Source: Propionivibrio dicarboxylicus
GTDB lineage: Bacteria; Pseudomonadota; Gammaproteobacteria; Burkholderiales; Rhodocyclaceae
Assembly: GCF_900099695.1 (NCBI RefSeq)
Contig: NZ_FNCY01000012.1
Location: 62,001-126,000, forward strand
Length of the DNA: 64,000 nucleotides
Reading direction: 5' to 3'
Of the stretch, positions 43,881 to 54,404 are shown one piece after another. Position numbers and translations under genes: made by a program. The notes below the pieces were generated by a model. It was not told the DNA's origin, did no database searches, and saw only the letters and a program-made list of their open reading frames with translations. Position 1 is the stretch's first letter. The number at the start of each line of letters is the position of its first letter.

Positions 43881-46586
43881 CTAGCAATGACGCGGATCGG
43901 GCTTCTCGGCGTCGATCCCCAGGCGCCTCAAGGCATCAGCCACGACTGTCCGCGCGATGACGCCATCGTCGGCCAGACCGCGCAAGGCCGCGAGGACGAT
44001 ATAGCGCGCATCGGCCTCGAAGAAATCGCGCAAGGCGACCCGCGTATCGGAGCGGCCAAAGCCATCGGTGCCGAGGACGGTGTAGGCGCGTGGAATCCAG
44101 TTGCGGATGAGGTCGGGATAGGCGCGAATGAAATCGCTCGCTGCGATCACCGGTCCGCGCGTCGCGGCCAGTTGCGCCGTCACGTAGGGGACCCGCGCCG
44201 GCTGGTCGGGATGCAGCAGATTCCAGCGATCGCAGTCGATCCCGTCACGACGCAACTCGCCGTAGCTCGTCGCGCTCCAGACGTCGGCGGCAACGCCGAA
44301 CTCGGCTTCGAGCCGGTCGGCCGCCGCCAGCACTTCCCGCAGGATGCTGCCGCTGCCAAGCAACTGCACCCGCGGCCAGGCAGCATCGCAGGCGGAAACG
44401 CGCAGCCGGTACAAGCCCTGCCGGATCCCCGCCTCGGCGCCCTCGGGCAATCCCGGTTGCGGCATGTTTTCGTTGTAGAGCGTGACGTAATAGAACGCGT
44501 TCTCGCCCGCTCCGAGCATGCGCCGGATGCCGTCTTCGACGATCACCGCCACCTCGTAACTGAACGCCGGGTCGTAGGCGCGACAATTCGGTACCGTCGC
44601 CGCGTAGACGTGGCTCTGGCCGTCCTCGTGCTGCAACCCCTCGCCGGACAGCGTCGTACGCCCGGCCGTGGCGCCGAACAGGAAGCCGCGCGCCTGACTG
44701 TCGGCGGCGCACCAGATCAGATCGGCAACGCGCTGGAAACCGAACATCGAGTAGAAGATGTAACACGGCAACATCGGCTGCGCGCTGTGCGACCAAGCGG
44801 TGCCAGCGGCGATCCACGAGCCCATCGCGCCGGCTTCGGTGATGCCTTCCTCGAGGATCTGGCCGGCGACGTCCTCGCGATAAAAAGCCAGCTGGCCGGC
44901 ATCTTCCGGCGTGTAGCGCTGCCCCCAGGGCGAATAGATGCCAACCTGGCGGAACAGGTCCTGCATGCCAAAAGTGCGTGCTTCGTCAGTAACGATCGGC
45001 ACGACGCGCGCACCGACCGCCGGATCGCGCATCAGGCGCGACAACAGCCGGACGAAGCTCATCGTCGTCGACACCGGCCGATCGCCGGAATCCTCGCGCA
45101 AGGGGACAAAGACCTCGTCCGCCGGCGCCGGCACCGGCGCCGCCAAGGCCTGGCGCTGCGGCAGTGCGCCGCCCAGCGCAGCACGCCGCACCTGCAGGTA
45201 GCGCAACTCCGCGCTTTCCGTCCCAGGATGGTAGAAGCGCGCTTCGTCGATATCGCGATCGCTGAGCGGCAAGCCGAAGCGCTCGCGGAAACGGACCATG
45301 TCGTCGCGCGCCAGCTTCTTGATCTGGTGCGAGGTATTGGCGCCCTGGCCGGACGCGCCCATGCCGAAGCCCTTGGTCGTCTGCGCCAGGATCACCGTCG
45401 GCTGGCCGCGACACGCCATGGCGGCGGCGTAGGCCGCGTAGATCTTGACCGGATCATGACCGCCGCGCATCAGCGCGTCGATATCGCGGTCCGACATGTT
45501 GGCGACGAGCGCCGCCAGTTCGGGATAGCGCGAGAAAAAATGCTCGCGGTTGTAGTGTCCGTCGGTCGCCGACAGCTTCTGGAACTCGCCGTCCACGGCC
45601 TCGGCCATGCGTCGCAGGATCCAGCCATCGCGATCGCGGGCGAAAAGCACGTCCCAGTTGCTGCCCCACAGGCATTTGACGACGTTCCAGCCGGCACCGG
45701 CAAACAGCGTTTCAAGTTCCTGCACGATATTGCCGTTGCCGCGCACCGGACCGTCGAGCCGCTGCAGATTGCAATTGACGACGAGAATCAGGTTGTCGAG
45801 CTGTTCGCGTGCGGCGATCGAGATGCCGGCCATCGATTCCGGCTCGTCCATCTCGCCATCGCCGACAAAGGCCCAGACCTTGCGATCGCTGGCCGGCGCC
45901 AGGCCGCGACGCTGCAGATAATGCTGAAAGCGCGCCTGATAGATCGCCGTGAGCAAGCCAAGCCCCATCGACCCGGTCGGAAACTGCCAGAAATCGGGCA
46001 TCAGCGTCGGATGCGGATACGAGGACAGGCCGCGACCGATACCGCCCGAGACCTCGCGACGGAAATAGTTGAGCCTGTCCTCGGAGAGCCGTCCCTCGAG
46101 AAACGCACGGGCATAGACACCGGGCGCCGAATGCGGCTGGAAATAGACGAGGTCGCCGGGATGCGACTCACTCGGCGCGCGGAAAAAATGGTTGAAACCG
46201 ACCTCGAACAGATCGGCACTCGACGCATAGGTGGCGATATGCCCGCCGAGTTCGGCGTGCGCCTGATTGGCGCGCATCACCATGACCAAGGCATTCCAGC
46301 GATGGATCGCCGTGATCCGCATTTCAAGATCGAGGTCGCCGGGATACGGCGGTTGCGCCTCGACCGGGATCGTGTTGCGGTAGGGCGTCGTGTGCCGCGT
46401 GTGGAAGCGCCCGCCGGCGGCCCGTCCCGTTTCGATCAGGCGATCGACGAGAAATTCGGCGCGCGCCACCCCGTCGCGAGCGATGACATCGGCAAGACTG
46501 GCGATCCAGTCCTGCGTTTCGTCGGAATCGGTGTCCGGACGAATCCCGGCGGCATCGGCATAAGGGGGGACATTGGCTAGATTCAT
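43881..46586 (-). CDS. Pyruvate dehydrogenase E1-type 2-oxoacid dehydrogenase (homodimeric, AceE family), orphan
   Basis: The product is 901 residues, close to E. coli AceE (887). The first third includes YRNTIPVEAQPPYPGDLDLE. The thiamine-diphosphate site is VGDGEMDEPE (241-250) through NCNLQRLDGP (271-280). The middle and C-terminal transketolase-like domains are complete. It decarboxylates pyruvate or a similar 2-oxoacid and passes the acyl group to an E2. No aceF or lpd gene lies nearby, and an Lrp-type regulator is divergent 126 bases away. This recalls the E1-like mdeB beside mdeR of Pseudomonas methionine catabolism, so the substrate may be 2-oxobutyrate; that is inference. Confidence 0.9.
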   Translation of the reverse strand: MNLANVPPYADAAGIRPDTDSDETQDWIASLADVIARDGVARAEFLVDRLIETGRAAGGRFHTRHTTPYRNTIPVEAQPPYPGDLDLEMRITAIHRWNALVMVMRANQAHAELGGHIATYASSADLFEVGFNHFFRAPSESHPGDLVYFQPHSAPGVYARAFLEGRLSEDRLNYFRREVSGGIGRGLSSYPHPTLMPDFWQFPTGSMGLGLLTAIYQARFQHYLQRRGLAPASDRKVWAFVGDGEMDEPESMAGISIAAREQLDNLILVVNCNLQRLDGPVRGNGNIVQELETLFAGAGWNVVKCLWGSNWDVLFARDRDGWILRRMAEAVDGEFQKLSATDGHYNREHFFSRYPELAALVANMSDRDIDALMRGGHDPVKIYAAYAAAMACRGQPTVILAQTTKGFGMGASGQGANTSHQIKKLARDDMVRFRERFGLPLSDRDIDEARFYHPGTESAELRYLQVRRAALGGALPQRQALAAPVPAPADEVFVPLREDSGDRPVSTTMSFVRLLSRLMRDPAVGARVVPIVTDEARTFGMQDLFRQVGIYSPWGQRYTPEDAGQLAFYREDVAGQILEEGITEAGAMGSWIAAGTAWSHSAQPMLPCYIFYSMFGFQRVADLIWCAADSQARGFLFGATAGRTTLSGEGLQHEDGQSHVYAATVPNCRAYDPAFSYEVAVIVEDGIRRMLGAGENAFYYVTLYNENMPQPGLPEGAEAGIRQGLYRLRVSACDAAWPRVQLLGSGSILREVLAAADRLEAEFGVAADVWSATSYGELRRDGIDCDRWNLLHPDQPARVPYVTAQLAATRGPVIAASDFIRAYPDLIRNWIPRAYTVLGTDGFGRSDTRVALRDFFEADARYIVLAALRGLADDGVIARTVVADALRRLGIDAEKPDPRHC

Positions 46587-46652
46587 GGCAAGACTCCGAC
46601 GATAAGCGGGACGGCGACCCGATGCATTCTAGAATTAAGCCGACGAGCGATC

Positions 46653-46690
46653 ATTGCCTTTTTGGGAGCATCTGCGCGATGATTAGCAAT
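46653..46690. promoter_or_regulatory. Possible regulator-binding repeat in the aceE-like/lrp intergenic region
   Basis: ATTGC (46653-46657) and GCAAT (46686-46690) form widely spaced inverted half-sites in the 126-base divergent spacer, in an AT-richer stretch just before the Lrp-family gene. Lrp proteins bind multiple phased sites, and autoregulation plus control of the E1 gene is expected. The arms are short and chance is not excluded. Confidence 0.25.
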
Positions 46691-46712
46691 AAACACAATT
46701 TTTCCCGGCCTT

Positions 46713-47198
46713 ATGCGCAACAATTACACACAAAGCATCGACGACCCGATGGATCTGCGCCTGCTCGACCGCCTGCAGAATGACGCGCGCATCACCAATG
46801 TCGCGCTCGCCGAAAGCGTGAACCTCTCGCCCGCCCCCTGCCTGCGCCGGGTGCGCGACCTCGAATCGGCCGGCGCCATCCGCGGCTACGTCACGCTCAT
46901 CGACCCCGAAGCCATCGGCCTCCACGTCTCGGTCTTCATCCAGATCAGCCTCGAAAAGCAGGTCCTCAACGCGCTCAAGAATTTCGAGGAAACCATCGCT
47001 GGCTATCCGGAAGTCATGGAGTGCTACCTGATGACCGGCGATTCCGACTACCTGCTGCGCGTCGTCGCGCGCGACCTGGCGGCACTCCAGTCCTTCATCG
47101 TCGACCGCATCGCCTGCCTGCCCAACGTCGCCAACATCCGTTCGAGCATCGCCCTCAAGCAGATCAAGTACAAGACCGCCTTGCCGATGGATGTCTAG
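46713..47198 (+). CDS. Lrp/AsnC family transcriptional regulator
   Basis: The product is 161 residues. The N-terminal winged helix ([20 protein letters not shown], then [17 protein letters not shown]) carries the LSPxxCLRR recognition-helix signature of Lrp. The C-terminal RAM domain ([20 protein letters not shown]) binds an amino acid or 2-oxoacid effector and forms octamers. Its divergent position makes it the probable regulator of the E1-like gene. Confidence 0.93.
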   Translation: MRNNYTQSIDDPMDLRLLDRLQNDARITNVALAESVNLSPAPCLRRVRDLESAGAIRGYVTLIDPEAIGLHVSVFIQISLEKQVLNALKNFEETIAGYPEVMECYLMTGDSDYLLRVVARDLAALQSFIVDRIACLPNVANIRSSIALKQIKYKTALPMDV

Positions 47199-47283
47199 GC
47201 CATCGTTTTCACACATCGCCGAACGCTTTGTCAGGAACGGCCTCTAAGTAATCCGCTCCCTCAACGCTCACCAGGAGATCTTC

Positions 47284-47790
47284 ATGTCCCTATCCATGTA
47301 CGACGCATCGATACCCGTCCTGAAACGCTGGCTGCAAAACCTCGCCGCCATCCTGAAAAAGGCCGAAGAGCACGCCGCGCAGCGCAAGATCGAGCCGACG
47401 GTGCTGATCAACGCCCGCCTCTTCCCCGACATGTTCCCGCTGTCGCGACAAGTGCAGATCGCCACGGATCAGGCCAAGGGCTGTGCCGCCCGACTGGCCG
47501 GTATCGAGATTCCGAAATTCGAGGACACCGAAGCGAGCTTTGACGAACTGCAAGCGCGCATCGCCAAGACGATCGGCTTCCTCGATGGCATCCAGGCCGC
47601 GCAAATCGACGGCAGCGAAACACGCACCATCGTGCTCGACCTGCATGGCGGCGCCAAGAAGGAATTCCTCGGCAAGGACTATCTGCTCACCTGGGTGTTC
47701 CCCAATTTCTATTTCCATGTCACCACGGCCTATGCCATCCTGCGCCACAACGGCATCGACGTCGGTAAGAAGGATTACCTCGGCGCTTGA
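47284..47790 (+). CDS. DUF1993 family protein
   Basis: This 168-residue soluble helical protein is recognisable as DUF1993 from SMYDASIPVLKRWLQNLAAI, the middle NARLFPDMFPLSRQVQIATD, and the end LTWVFPNFYFHVTTAYAILR, which precedes HNGIDVGKKDYLG. The family has a DinB-like four-helix look and no known function. A good ribosome site (AGGAG) lies upstream. It converges on recQ. Confidence 0.88.
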   Translation: MSLSMYDASIPVLKRWLQNLAAILKKAEEHAAQRKIEPTVLINARLFPDMFPLSRQVQIATDQAKGCAARLAGIEIPKFEDTEASFDELQARIAKTIGFLDGIQAAQIDGSETRTIVLDLHGGAKKEFLGKDYLLTWVFPNFYFHVTTAYAILRHNGIDVGKKDYLGA

Positions 47791-47803
47791 CGATACGGAC
47801 CGG

Positions 47804-47827
47804 GGCGGGCGCGGATAGTCGCCCGCC
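47804..47827. repeat. GC-rich hairpin between convergent DUF1993 and recQ genes
   Basis: GGCGGGCG (47804-47811), CGGATAGT, CGCCCGCC (47820-47827): a perfect 8-base stem lying 13 bases after one stop codon and 21 bases after the other. There is no T-run on either side, so termination would need Rho or be weak, but the position suits a shared 3'-end structure. Confidence 0.5.
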
Positions 47828-47848
47828 GCGAATGCAACGACCGGGACG

Positions 47849-49726
47849 CTATCCCACCAGCATGCGCAGGATATCGCGCCCGTAGGCCTCGAGCTTCTTG
47901 GCACCGACGCCGCTGATCTCGCTCAGCGCGGCCAGCGATTCGGGTACGCGCTGCGCCATCTCGGCCAGTGTCGCATCGTTGAAAACGGCATACGCCGGCA
48001 GGTTATGTTCCTTGGCGACACCGGCGCGCCAGGCTTTCAGCATATCGAAGCGTTCCAGGCTGGCGCCGTCGAGCGCCATCGCCGCCGCCGAACGTTTCGC
48101 CCCGCCGGCCTTGGCGCCTCGGCTACGCTTCGCCCGGCTCGTCCGTTCGGACGGCTGCCGCAGGCGCATCGACACTTCGCCGCGCAGCACCGCGCGCGCC
48201 GACTCGGTCAATGCCAAGGTGCTGTATTCGCCCTCGACATGGACATGGCCGAGCGCGATCAACTGCCGCAACACCGCCCGCCATTGGACTTCGCTGAGGT
48301 CGGCGCCGATACCGAAGGTGCTGAGGTGTTCATGCCCGTATTGCGCCACCTTGTCGGTCATCCGCCCGCGCAACACGTCGATCAGATGCACGACGCCGAA
48401 ACTCTGGCCGCCGTTCTGGTGGAAGCGATAGATGCACGACAGCGCCTTGCGCGCCGCCTCGGTCGCTTCCCAGGTCGCCGGCGGCTGGCGGCAGTTGTCG
48501 CAGGCGCTCTGGTGCGCGGCACAGGCGTCGCTCGGCTCGCCGAAATAGGCGAGCAGGCGGGCACGCCGGCAATCGTGCGCCTCGGCGAGCGCCAGCAGCG
48601 CTTCGAGCTTGCCGCGCTGGCTGCGCTTGAAGAACTCGTCGGCCGGACTGTCGTCGATCATGCGCCGCATGTTCACGACATCGGCCAAGCCATACGCCAT
48701 CCAGGCATCGGCCGGCAATCCGTCGCGACCGGCACGACCGGTTTCCTGGTAGTAGCTTTCGATATTCTTCGGCAGGTCGAGGTGGGCGACGAAGCGCACG
48801 TCGGGCTTGTCGATGCCCATACCGAAAGCGATCGTCGCGACCATGACAAGTCCATCTTCGCGCAAGAAGCGATTCTGATGCTGCCGCCGCAACTCGGCCT
48901 CCAGACCGGCGTGGTAGGGCAAGGCAGCAATCCCCTGCGCATTCAGCCAGTCGGCGGTCTCTTCGACCTTGCGACGCGACAGGCAATAAATGATGCCAGC
49001 ATCGCCCTCGTGCTCGTCGCGGATGAACTGCAGGAGCTGTCGCCGGGCATCGTCCTTCTCGACGACGGTATAGCGGAGATTCGGACGGTCGAAGCTGCTG
49101 ACGAAACGACGCGCTTCGCCGAGCGCGAGACGATCGACGATATCGGCGCGCGTCTGCTCGTCGGCGGTCGCCGTCAGCGCCAGCCGCGGCACGCGCGGAT
49201 AGCGTTCATGCAAGAGATTCAGCGCCAGGTAATCGGCGCGGAAGTCGTGGCCCCATTGGCTGACGCAATGCGCCTCGTCGATCGCCACCAGGCTCAGTTG
49301 GCCGCGCTCATAGAGCGAATCGAGTTGTCCGAGCATGCGCGGCGTCGTCAGGCGTTCAGGGGCGACGTAGAGCAGCACCAGACGGCCGCTCATCATCTCG
49401 CGTTCGACCTGCTGCGTCTCCGGCAGGCTCAGGGTCGAATTGAGAAAGGCAGCATGGACACCGGCCTCCTCGAGCGCACCAACCTGATCGTGCATCAAGG
49501 CGATGAGCGGACTGACGACGACGGTGACCCCCAGGCCGGCGCGATGCCGCGCGATCGCCGGCACCTGATAGCACAGGCTCTTGCCGCCGCCGGTCGGCAT
49601 CAACACCAGCGCGTCGCCGCCGGCGATGGCGTGGTCGATGATCTCGGCCTGGCGACCGCGGAAGGCACCGTAGCCAAAGACGTCGTGCAGGATGGCGGCG
49701 GGGGAGTTCGAGGCAGGAGACGTCAC
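47849..49726 (-). CDS. recQ: ATP-dependent DNA helicase RecQ
   Basis: The product is 625 residues from a GTG at 49726, chosen because homology-like sequence begins just after it ([20 protein letters not shown]); no ATG is suitably placed. Motifs: Walker [17 protein letters not shown] box [18 protein letters not shown], motif [13 protein letters not shown], zinc-binding Cys cluster ([10 protein letters not shown]), winged helix, and a C-terminal HRDC domain ([20 protein letters not shown]). It unwinds DNA 3'-5' in recombination and repair. It is divergent from the nuclease gene. Confidence 0.96.
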   Translation of the reverse strand: MTSPASNSPAAILHDVFGYGAFRGRQAEIIDHAIAGGDALVLMPTGGGKSLCYQVPAIARHRAGLGVTVVVSPLIALMHDQVGALEEAGVHAAFLNSTLSLPETQQVEREMMSGRLVLLYVAPERLTTPRMLGQLDSLYERGQLSLVAIDEAHCVSQWGHDFRADYLALNLLHERYPRVPRLALTATADEQTRADIVDRLALGEARRFVSSFDRPNLRYTVVEKDDARRQLLQFIRDEHEGDAGIIYCLSRRKVEETADWLNAQGIAALPYHAGLEAELRRQHQNRFLREDGLVMVATIAFGMGIDKPDVRFVAHLDLPKNIESYYQETGRAGRDGLPADAWMAYGLADVVNMRRMIDDSPADEFFKRSQRGKLEALLALAEAHDCRRARLLAYFGEPSDACAAHQSACDNCRQPPATWEATEAARKALSCIYRFHQNGGQSFGVVHLIDVLRGRMTDKVAQYGHEHLSTFGIGADLSEVQWRAVLRQLIALGHVHVEGEYSTLALTESARAVLRGEVSMRLRQPSERTSRAKRSRGAKAGGAKRSAAAMALDGASLERFDMLKAWRAGVAKEHNLPAYAVFNDATLAEMAQRVPESLAALSEISGVGAKKLEAYGRDILRMLVG

Positions 49727-49784
49727 GGTTCGGCAGCGCGGCAAAAGCGCGAGTTTAACCGATCGCCGAATCGTCCCGACGAAC

Positions 49785-49805
49785 CGACCGGCGTTTTTCC
49801 GGTCG
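49785..49805. promoter_or_regulatory. Inverted repeat in the recQ/nuclease divergent promoter region
   Basis: CGACCGG (49785-49791), CGTTTTT, CCGGTCG (49799-49805): perfect 7-base arms in the 139-base spacer between the two starts. It could be an operator shared by both genes. No consensus LexA box is visible there. Confidence 0.4.
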
Positions 49806-49865
49806 AATTTCCCGACGCGGCATCGTAAGATGGACCCGACTCGACTACAGGAAAGGACTCGGATC

Positions 49866-51281
49866 ATGCGCATCGGATTCTTTGGCGCCGCCGGCGAAGT
49901 CACCGGCTCCAGCTATCTCGTCGACACCGGCACGACGCGCTTCCTCGTCGATTGCGGCATGTTCCAGGGCGGTCCCGAAGCGCGGGCGAAAAACCTCTCG
50001 GCGCTCAATTTCGGTTGCGCCATCCGTGACATCGACTTCGTCCTGCTCACCCACGCCCACATCGACCACTCGGGTCTGCTGCCGCGCCTCGCCGTGCTCG
50101 GCTACCGCGGGCCGATCTATGCGACCAACGCCACCGTCGACCTGCTCGAAGTCCTGTTGCCCGACAGCGCCCACATCCAGGAGAAGGAAAGCGAATGGCA
50201 GTTGCGCCACCAGCACCGTCGTGGCAAGAGCGCGACGGCACGCATCACACCGCCGCTCTACACCGTCGCCCAGGCGCAGGCGGCGCTGCAACTGCTGCAA
50301 CCGGTCGCCTTCGGCGCGACGCTCGAACCCGCCGACGGCATCTCCGTGCATTTCCATGAAGCCGGCCATATCCTCGGCTCGGCCTGGATCGAAGTCATCA
50401 TCGGCGGTCACGGCAAACCGCGCCGGCTGATTTTCTCCGGCGACCTCGGCATGCGCGACCGGCCGATCATCCACGACCCGGAACCGGTCCGCACGACCGC
50501 CGACCTGCTGCTCGTCGAGTCGACCTACGGCAACCGCCAGCACCGCTCGATGCAAGAGACCGAAGACGAGATCGTCGCCGCCTTCGCGCGCACCCACGCC
50601 ACCCACGGCAATCTCGTCATTCCCTCATTCGCCGTCGGCCGCACCCAGGAAATCATCTACCTGCTCGCCGATCTCGTCCGCCGTGGCCGCATCGCGCCGC
50701 TCAAGGTCTATGTCGACTCGCCAATGGCCAACACCGCCACGCGCATCACCCTCGCCCATCCGGAACTGCTCGACCGCGGCGTCAAGGAACTCGTCGACTG
50801 GGTGCAGCACCATCCCGAAAAAATGAAGGTGAATTTCGTCGGCGACGTGAATGAATCGCGCGCGCTCAACGACATCAGGAGCGGCGCCGTCATCATCTCG
50901 GCCAGCGGCATGTGCGAAGCCGGACGCATCAAGTACCACCTGCGCGAAAACCTGCCGCGCAGCGAATGCACCGTGCTGATCGCCGGCTTCCAGGCGGCCG
51001 GCACGCTCGGCCGCCGCCTCGTCGAGGGCGCCAAGCTCGTGCACATCTTCGGCCAGCCGGTGCCAGTGCGCGCCAGGATCTGCACGGTCGGCGGACTTTC
51101 GGCGCATGCCGACCAGCCGACGCTGCTCGACTGGTTGCGCGGCTTCAAGACGCCGCCGACACAGACCTGCATCGTACACGGCGAAGTCGGCGCGGCCGAA
51201 GCCTTCGACGCCGCGATTCGCGAAAAACTCGGCTGGACGGCGCTACGTCGCCCGAAGCGCGGCGAATTCATCGAGTTCTAA
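49866..51281 (+). CDS. Metallo-beta-lactamase fold, beta-CASP RNA nuclease (CPSF/YSH1-like)
   Basis: The product is 471 residues from the ATG at 49866 (AGGAAAGGA upstream). The metal-site motif is THAHIDHSG (HAHIDH 63-68), then [14 protein letters not shown] and [12 protein letters not shown]. The beta-CASP insert contains [14 protein letters not shown] and [20 protein letters not shown]. The late motifs are [20 protein letters not shown] and [19 protein letters not shown]. This set marks the CPSF73-like nuclease family. Bacterial members are presumed RNA processing nucleases. The cellular target is unknown. Confidence 0.92.
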   Translation: MRIGFFGAAGEVTGSSYLVDTGTTRFLVDCGMFQGGPEARAKNLSALNFGCAIRDIDFVLLTHAHIDHSGLLPRLAVLGYRGPIYATNATVDLLEVLLPDSAHIQEKESEWQLRHQHRRGKSATARITPPLYTVAQAQAALQLLQPVAFGATLEPADGISVHFHEAGHILGSAWIEVIIGGHGKPRRLIFSGDLGMRDRPIIHDPEPVRTTADLLLVESTYGNRQHRSMQETEDEIVAAFARTHATHGNLVIPSFAVGRTQEIIYLLADLVRRGRIAPLKVYVDSPMANTATRITLAHPELLDRGVKELVDWVQHHPEKMKVNFVGDVNESRALNDIRSGAVIISASGMCEAGRIKYHLRENLPRSECTVLIAGFQAAGTLGRRLVEGAKLVHIFGQPVPVRARICTVGGLSAHADQPTLLDWLRGFKTPPTQTCIVHGEVGAAEAFDAAIREKLGWTALRRPKRGEFIEF

Positions 51282-51395
51282 CACGCCGAGCCGCTGTGTC
51301 ACACATCGACGGGCTCGCCATTCGCCGAGGTCCGCCAGCCAAGCGTCTCCATGCCGAACGCGTCGGCGAACTGCCGGCGCCGGCCCGGCGTCCGG

Positions 51396-51401
51396 TATAA
51401 T
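51396..51401 (+). promoter_or_regulatory. Consensus -10 element upstream of valS
   Basis: A perfect TATAAT lies 37 bases before the valS ATG in a very GC-rich context; the region at -35 has no TTGACA match. It is the only promoter-like signal in the 157-base gap after the nuclease gene. Confidence 0.5.
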
Positions 51402-51438
51402 GCGCGGTTTATCCATTTCGCACTTCCCTACGCTAGCC

Positions 51439-54261
51439 ATGGAACTCGCCAAGAGCTTTGAACCCGCAGAAATCGAACGTCGCTGGTATCCCGACTGGGA
51501 AGCCAAGGGCCATTTCAACGCCGGACTCGATACGGCCAAGACCGATGCCTTTTGCATCCTGTTGCCGCCGCCGAACGTCACCGGCACGCTGCACATGGGT
51601 CACGGCTTCAACCAGGCGATCATGGACGCGCTGACGCGCTACCACCGCATGCGAGGCGACAACACGCTGTGGCAGCCGGGCACCGATCACGCCGGCATCG
51701 CCACGCAGATCGTCGTCGAGCGCCAGCTCGATGCTCAAGGCATTTCACGACACGACCTCGGCCGCGAGAAGTTCCTCGAAAAAGTCTGGGAGTGGAAGGA
51801 ATATTCGGGTAACACCATCACCCGCCAGATGCGCCGCCTCGGCACCTCGCCCGACTGGACGCGCGAACGCTTCACGATGGACGCCGGCCTCTCGAAGATC
51901 GTCACCGAAACCTTCGTCCGGCTCTACAAGGAAGGCCTGATCTATCGCGGCAAGCGCCTCGTCAACTGGGACCCGGTGCTGCACACCGCCGTCTCCGACC
52001 TCGAAGTGGACAGCCAGGAAGAAGCCGGTTTCATGTGGCATATCCGCTATCCGCTCGCCGACGGTTCGGGCGACCTGACGGTGGCGACGACGCGTCCGGA
52101 AACCATGCTCGGCGATACCGCCGTCATGGTCCACCCCGAGGATGAGCGTTACCGCGACATGATCGGCAAGATGGTCAAGCTGCCGCTGACCGACCGCGAG
52201 ATCCCGATCATCGCCGACACCTATGTCGATCGCGAATTCGGCACCGGCTGCGTCAAGGTCACGCCGGCGCACGATTTCAACGACTACGCCGTCAGCCAGC
52301 GCCACAAGCTGCCGATCATCTCGATCCTGACGCTCGACGCCAAGATCAATGAAAACGCGCCGGAAAAATACCGTGGCATGGACCGCTTCGACGCCCGCAA
52401 GGCCGTCGTCGCCGATCTCGAAGCGCTCGGCATCCTGGTCAAGACCGACAAGCACACGCTCAAGGTGCCGCGCGGCGACCGTACCGGCGTCGTCATCGAG
52501 CCGATGCTCACCGACCAGTGGTTCGTCGCCATGAGCAAGCCCGGCGCCGATGGCACCAGCATCGTCGGCAAGGCACTCGAATGCGTCGCCTCGGGCGAGA
52601 TCAAGTTCGTTCCGGAAAACTGGGTCAATACCTACAACCAGTGGCTCAACAACATCCAGGACTGGTGCATCTCGCGGCAACTCTGGTGGGGCCACCAGAT
52701 CCCGGCGTGGTATGACGAACAGGGCAACGTCTATGTTGCCCATAACGAAGATGAAGCCCGTGCGCAGGCCGCCGCCAAGGGCATCGGCGGCACCCTGACG
52801 CGTGATTCCGACGTGCTCGACACCTGGTACTCGTCGGCGCTGTGGCCGTTCTCGACGCTCGACTGGACGCCCGAGTGGCCCGAGAAATCGAACACGGCGC
52901 TCGACCTCTACCTGCCCTCGACGGTCCTCGTCACCGGCTTCGACATCATCTTCTTCTGGGTTGCGCGCATGGTCATGATGACCAAGCACATCACCGGCAA
53001 GATCCCGTTCAAGCACGTCTATGTGCACGGCCTGATCCGCGACGCCGAAGGTCAGAAGATGAGCAAGTCGAAGGGCAACGTGCTCGACCCGATCGACCTC
53101 ATCGATGGCATCGGCATCGAGGACCTCGTCAAGAAACGCACGACGGGCCTGATGAACCCGAAACAGGCCGAGCAGATCGAAAAGCGTACACGCAAGGAAT
53201 TCCCGGAAGGCATACCCTCCTTCGGCACCGACGCCCTGCGCTTCACCTTCCTCTCGCTCGCCAGCCCTGGCCGCGACATCAAGTTCGACCTGCACCGCTG
53301 CGAAGGCTATCGCAACTTCTGCAACAAGCTGTGGAACGCCACGCGCTTCGTGCTGATGAACACCGAAGGCAAGGATTGCGGCATCGATCCGAATGCCGTC
53401 CCCGACATCAGCCCGGACGGCCTGCACTTCTCCTTCGTCGACCGCTGGATCGTCAGCCGCCTGCAACGCACCGAGGCCGAAGTCGAACAGCATTTCGCCG
53501 ATTACCGCTTCGACCTGCTGGCGCGGGCCATCTATGAATTCATCTGGGACGAGTTCTGCGACTGGTATCTCGAACTGGCCAAGGTGCAACTCCAGTCGGG
53601 CGATGAAGCCGTTGCCCGTGCGACGCGCCGCACGCTGGTGCGCGTGCTCGAAACGGTGCTGCGCCTCGCCCACCCGCTGATCCCCTTCATCACCGAGGAA
53701 CTGTGGCAGGCCGTCGCGCCGCTTGCCTATCGCAAGACGCATGAATCGATCATGCTCGCCGCCTATCCGAAGGCCGATCCGCTCAAGTTCAACGAAGCCA
53801 GCGAAACCAAGACGCAGCAACTCAAGGACCTGGCCTACGCCTGCCGCAACCTGCGCGGCGAGATGAATCTGTCGCCAGCACAGAAGGTGCCGCTGATCGC
53901 CAGCGGCAATGCCGACGTGCTGAAGCGTTGCGCCCCGTACCTCCAGGCGCTGGCCAAGCTCTCCGAGGTGCAGATTGTCGACACCCTGCCGGAAGACGCC
54001 AACGCACCGATCGCCGTCGTCGGCGAGATCCGCCTGATGCTCAAGATCGAGATCGACGTCGCCGCCGAGACCGAGCGCCTGACCAAGGAAATCGCCCGCC
54101 TCGAAGGCGAGATCGTCAAAGCCCACGCCAAGCTGGCCAACGAAAGCTTCGTCGCACGGGCGCCGGCGCAGGTCGTCGAACAGGAGAAGAAGCGCCTCGC
54201 CGATTTCTCGGCAACCCTGGAAAAACTGAAGCCGCAACTCGACCGCCTCAAGCGTGCCTGA
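51439..54261 (+). CDS. valS: Valyl-tRNA synthetase
   Basis: The product is 940 residues from the ATG at 51439; the open frame upstream is spurious. The class I signatures are [13 protein letters not shown] (HMGH 52-55) and KMSKS at about 540-544 ([14 protein letters not shown]). The editing domain lies at about 190-340, and the C-terminal coiled coil ([20 protein letters not shown]) is the tRNA-contacting arm. The stop codon is immediately followed by the palindromic element at 54261-54404. Confidence 0.98.
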   Translation: MELAKSFEPAEIERRWYPDWEAKGHFNAGLDTAKTDAFCILLPPPNVTGTLHMGHGFNQAIMDALTRYHRMRGDNTLWQPGTDHAGIATQIVVERQLDAQGISRHDLGREKFLEKVWEWKEYSGNTITRQMRRLGTSPDWTRERFTMDAGLSKIVTETFVRLYKEGLIYRGKRLVNWDPVLHTAVSDLEVDSQEEAGFMWHIRYPLADGSGDLTVATTRPETMLGDTAVMVHPEDERYRDMIGKMVKLPLTDREIPIIADTYVDREFGTGCVKVTPAHDFNDYAVSQRHKLPIISILTLDAKINENAPEKYRGMDRFDARKAVVADLEALGILVKTDKHTLKVPRGDRTGVVIEPMLTDQWFVAMSKPGADGTSIVGKALECVASGEIKFVPENWVNTYNQWLNNIQDWCISRQLWWGHQIPAWYDEQGNVYVAHNEDEARAQAAAKGIGGTLTRDSDVLDTWYSSALWPFSTLDWTPEWPEKSNTALDLYLPSTVLVTGFDIIFFWVARMVMMTKHITGKIPFKHVYVHGLIRDAEGQKMSKSKGNVLDPIDLIDGIGIEDLVKKRTTGLMNPKQAEQIEKRTRKEFPEGIPSFGTDALRFTFLSLASPGRDIKFDLHRCEGYRNFCNKLWNATRFVLMNTEGKDCGIDPNAVPDISPDGLHFSFVDRWIVSRLQRTEAEVEQHFADYRFDLLARAIYEFIWDEFCDWYLELAKVQLQSGDEAVARATRRTLVRVLETVLRLAHPLIPFITEELWQAVAPLAYRKTHESIMLAAYPKADPLKFNEASETKTQQLKDLAYACRNLRGEMNLSPAQKVPLIASGNADVLKRCAPYLQALAKLSEVQIVDTLPEDANAPIAVVGEIRLMLKIEIDVAAETERLTKEIARLEGEIVKAHAKLANESFVARAPAQVVEQEKKRLADFSATLEKLKPQLDRLKRA

Positions 54262-54404
54262 GAAGCTGTCTCGAAAAATGTCGCGAGCGCAGCCAGTTGG
54301 GCCGCGCCCGGCGCACAGCGACGAGACAGTACACGTTGTACGGCGAGGAGCGAGCACCGCGCAAGGCCCAAATGACAAGCGCAGTAATTTTTGAGACAGC
54401 TTCT
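54261..54404. repeat. 144-bp imperfect palindromic (MITE-like) element between valS and the thioesterase gene
   Basis: The ends are AGAAGCTGTCTCGAAAAAT (54261-54279) and ATTTTTGAGACAGCTTCT (54387-54404), complementary except for one extra base. Nested arms continue inward: TTGGGCC (54297-54303) with GGCCCAA (54365-54371), and GTAC (54329-54332) with GTAC (54338-54341) around the centre. The whole can fold into one long hairpin. It has no coding capacity of its own, starts at the last base of valS and ends 11 codons inside the next reading frame. The size, terminal repeats and position resemble a non-autonomous mobile element; no target-site duplication is obvious. Confidence 0.75.

Noticed and set aside
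43872-46580. 902-codon frame exactly opposite the E1 gene
   Set aside because: The minus-strand frame has the complete thiamine-diphosphate enzyme signature; the opposite frame has none.
51745-54378. 877-codon frame opposite valS
   Set aside because: valS is certain (HMGH and KMSKS); the antisense frame lacks any motif.
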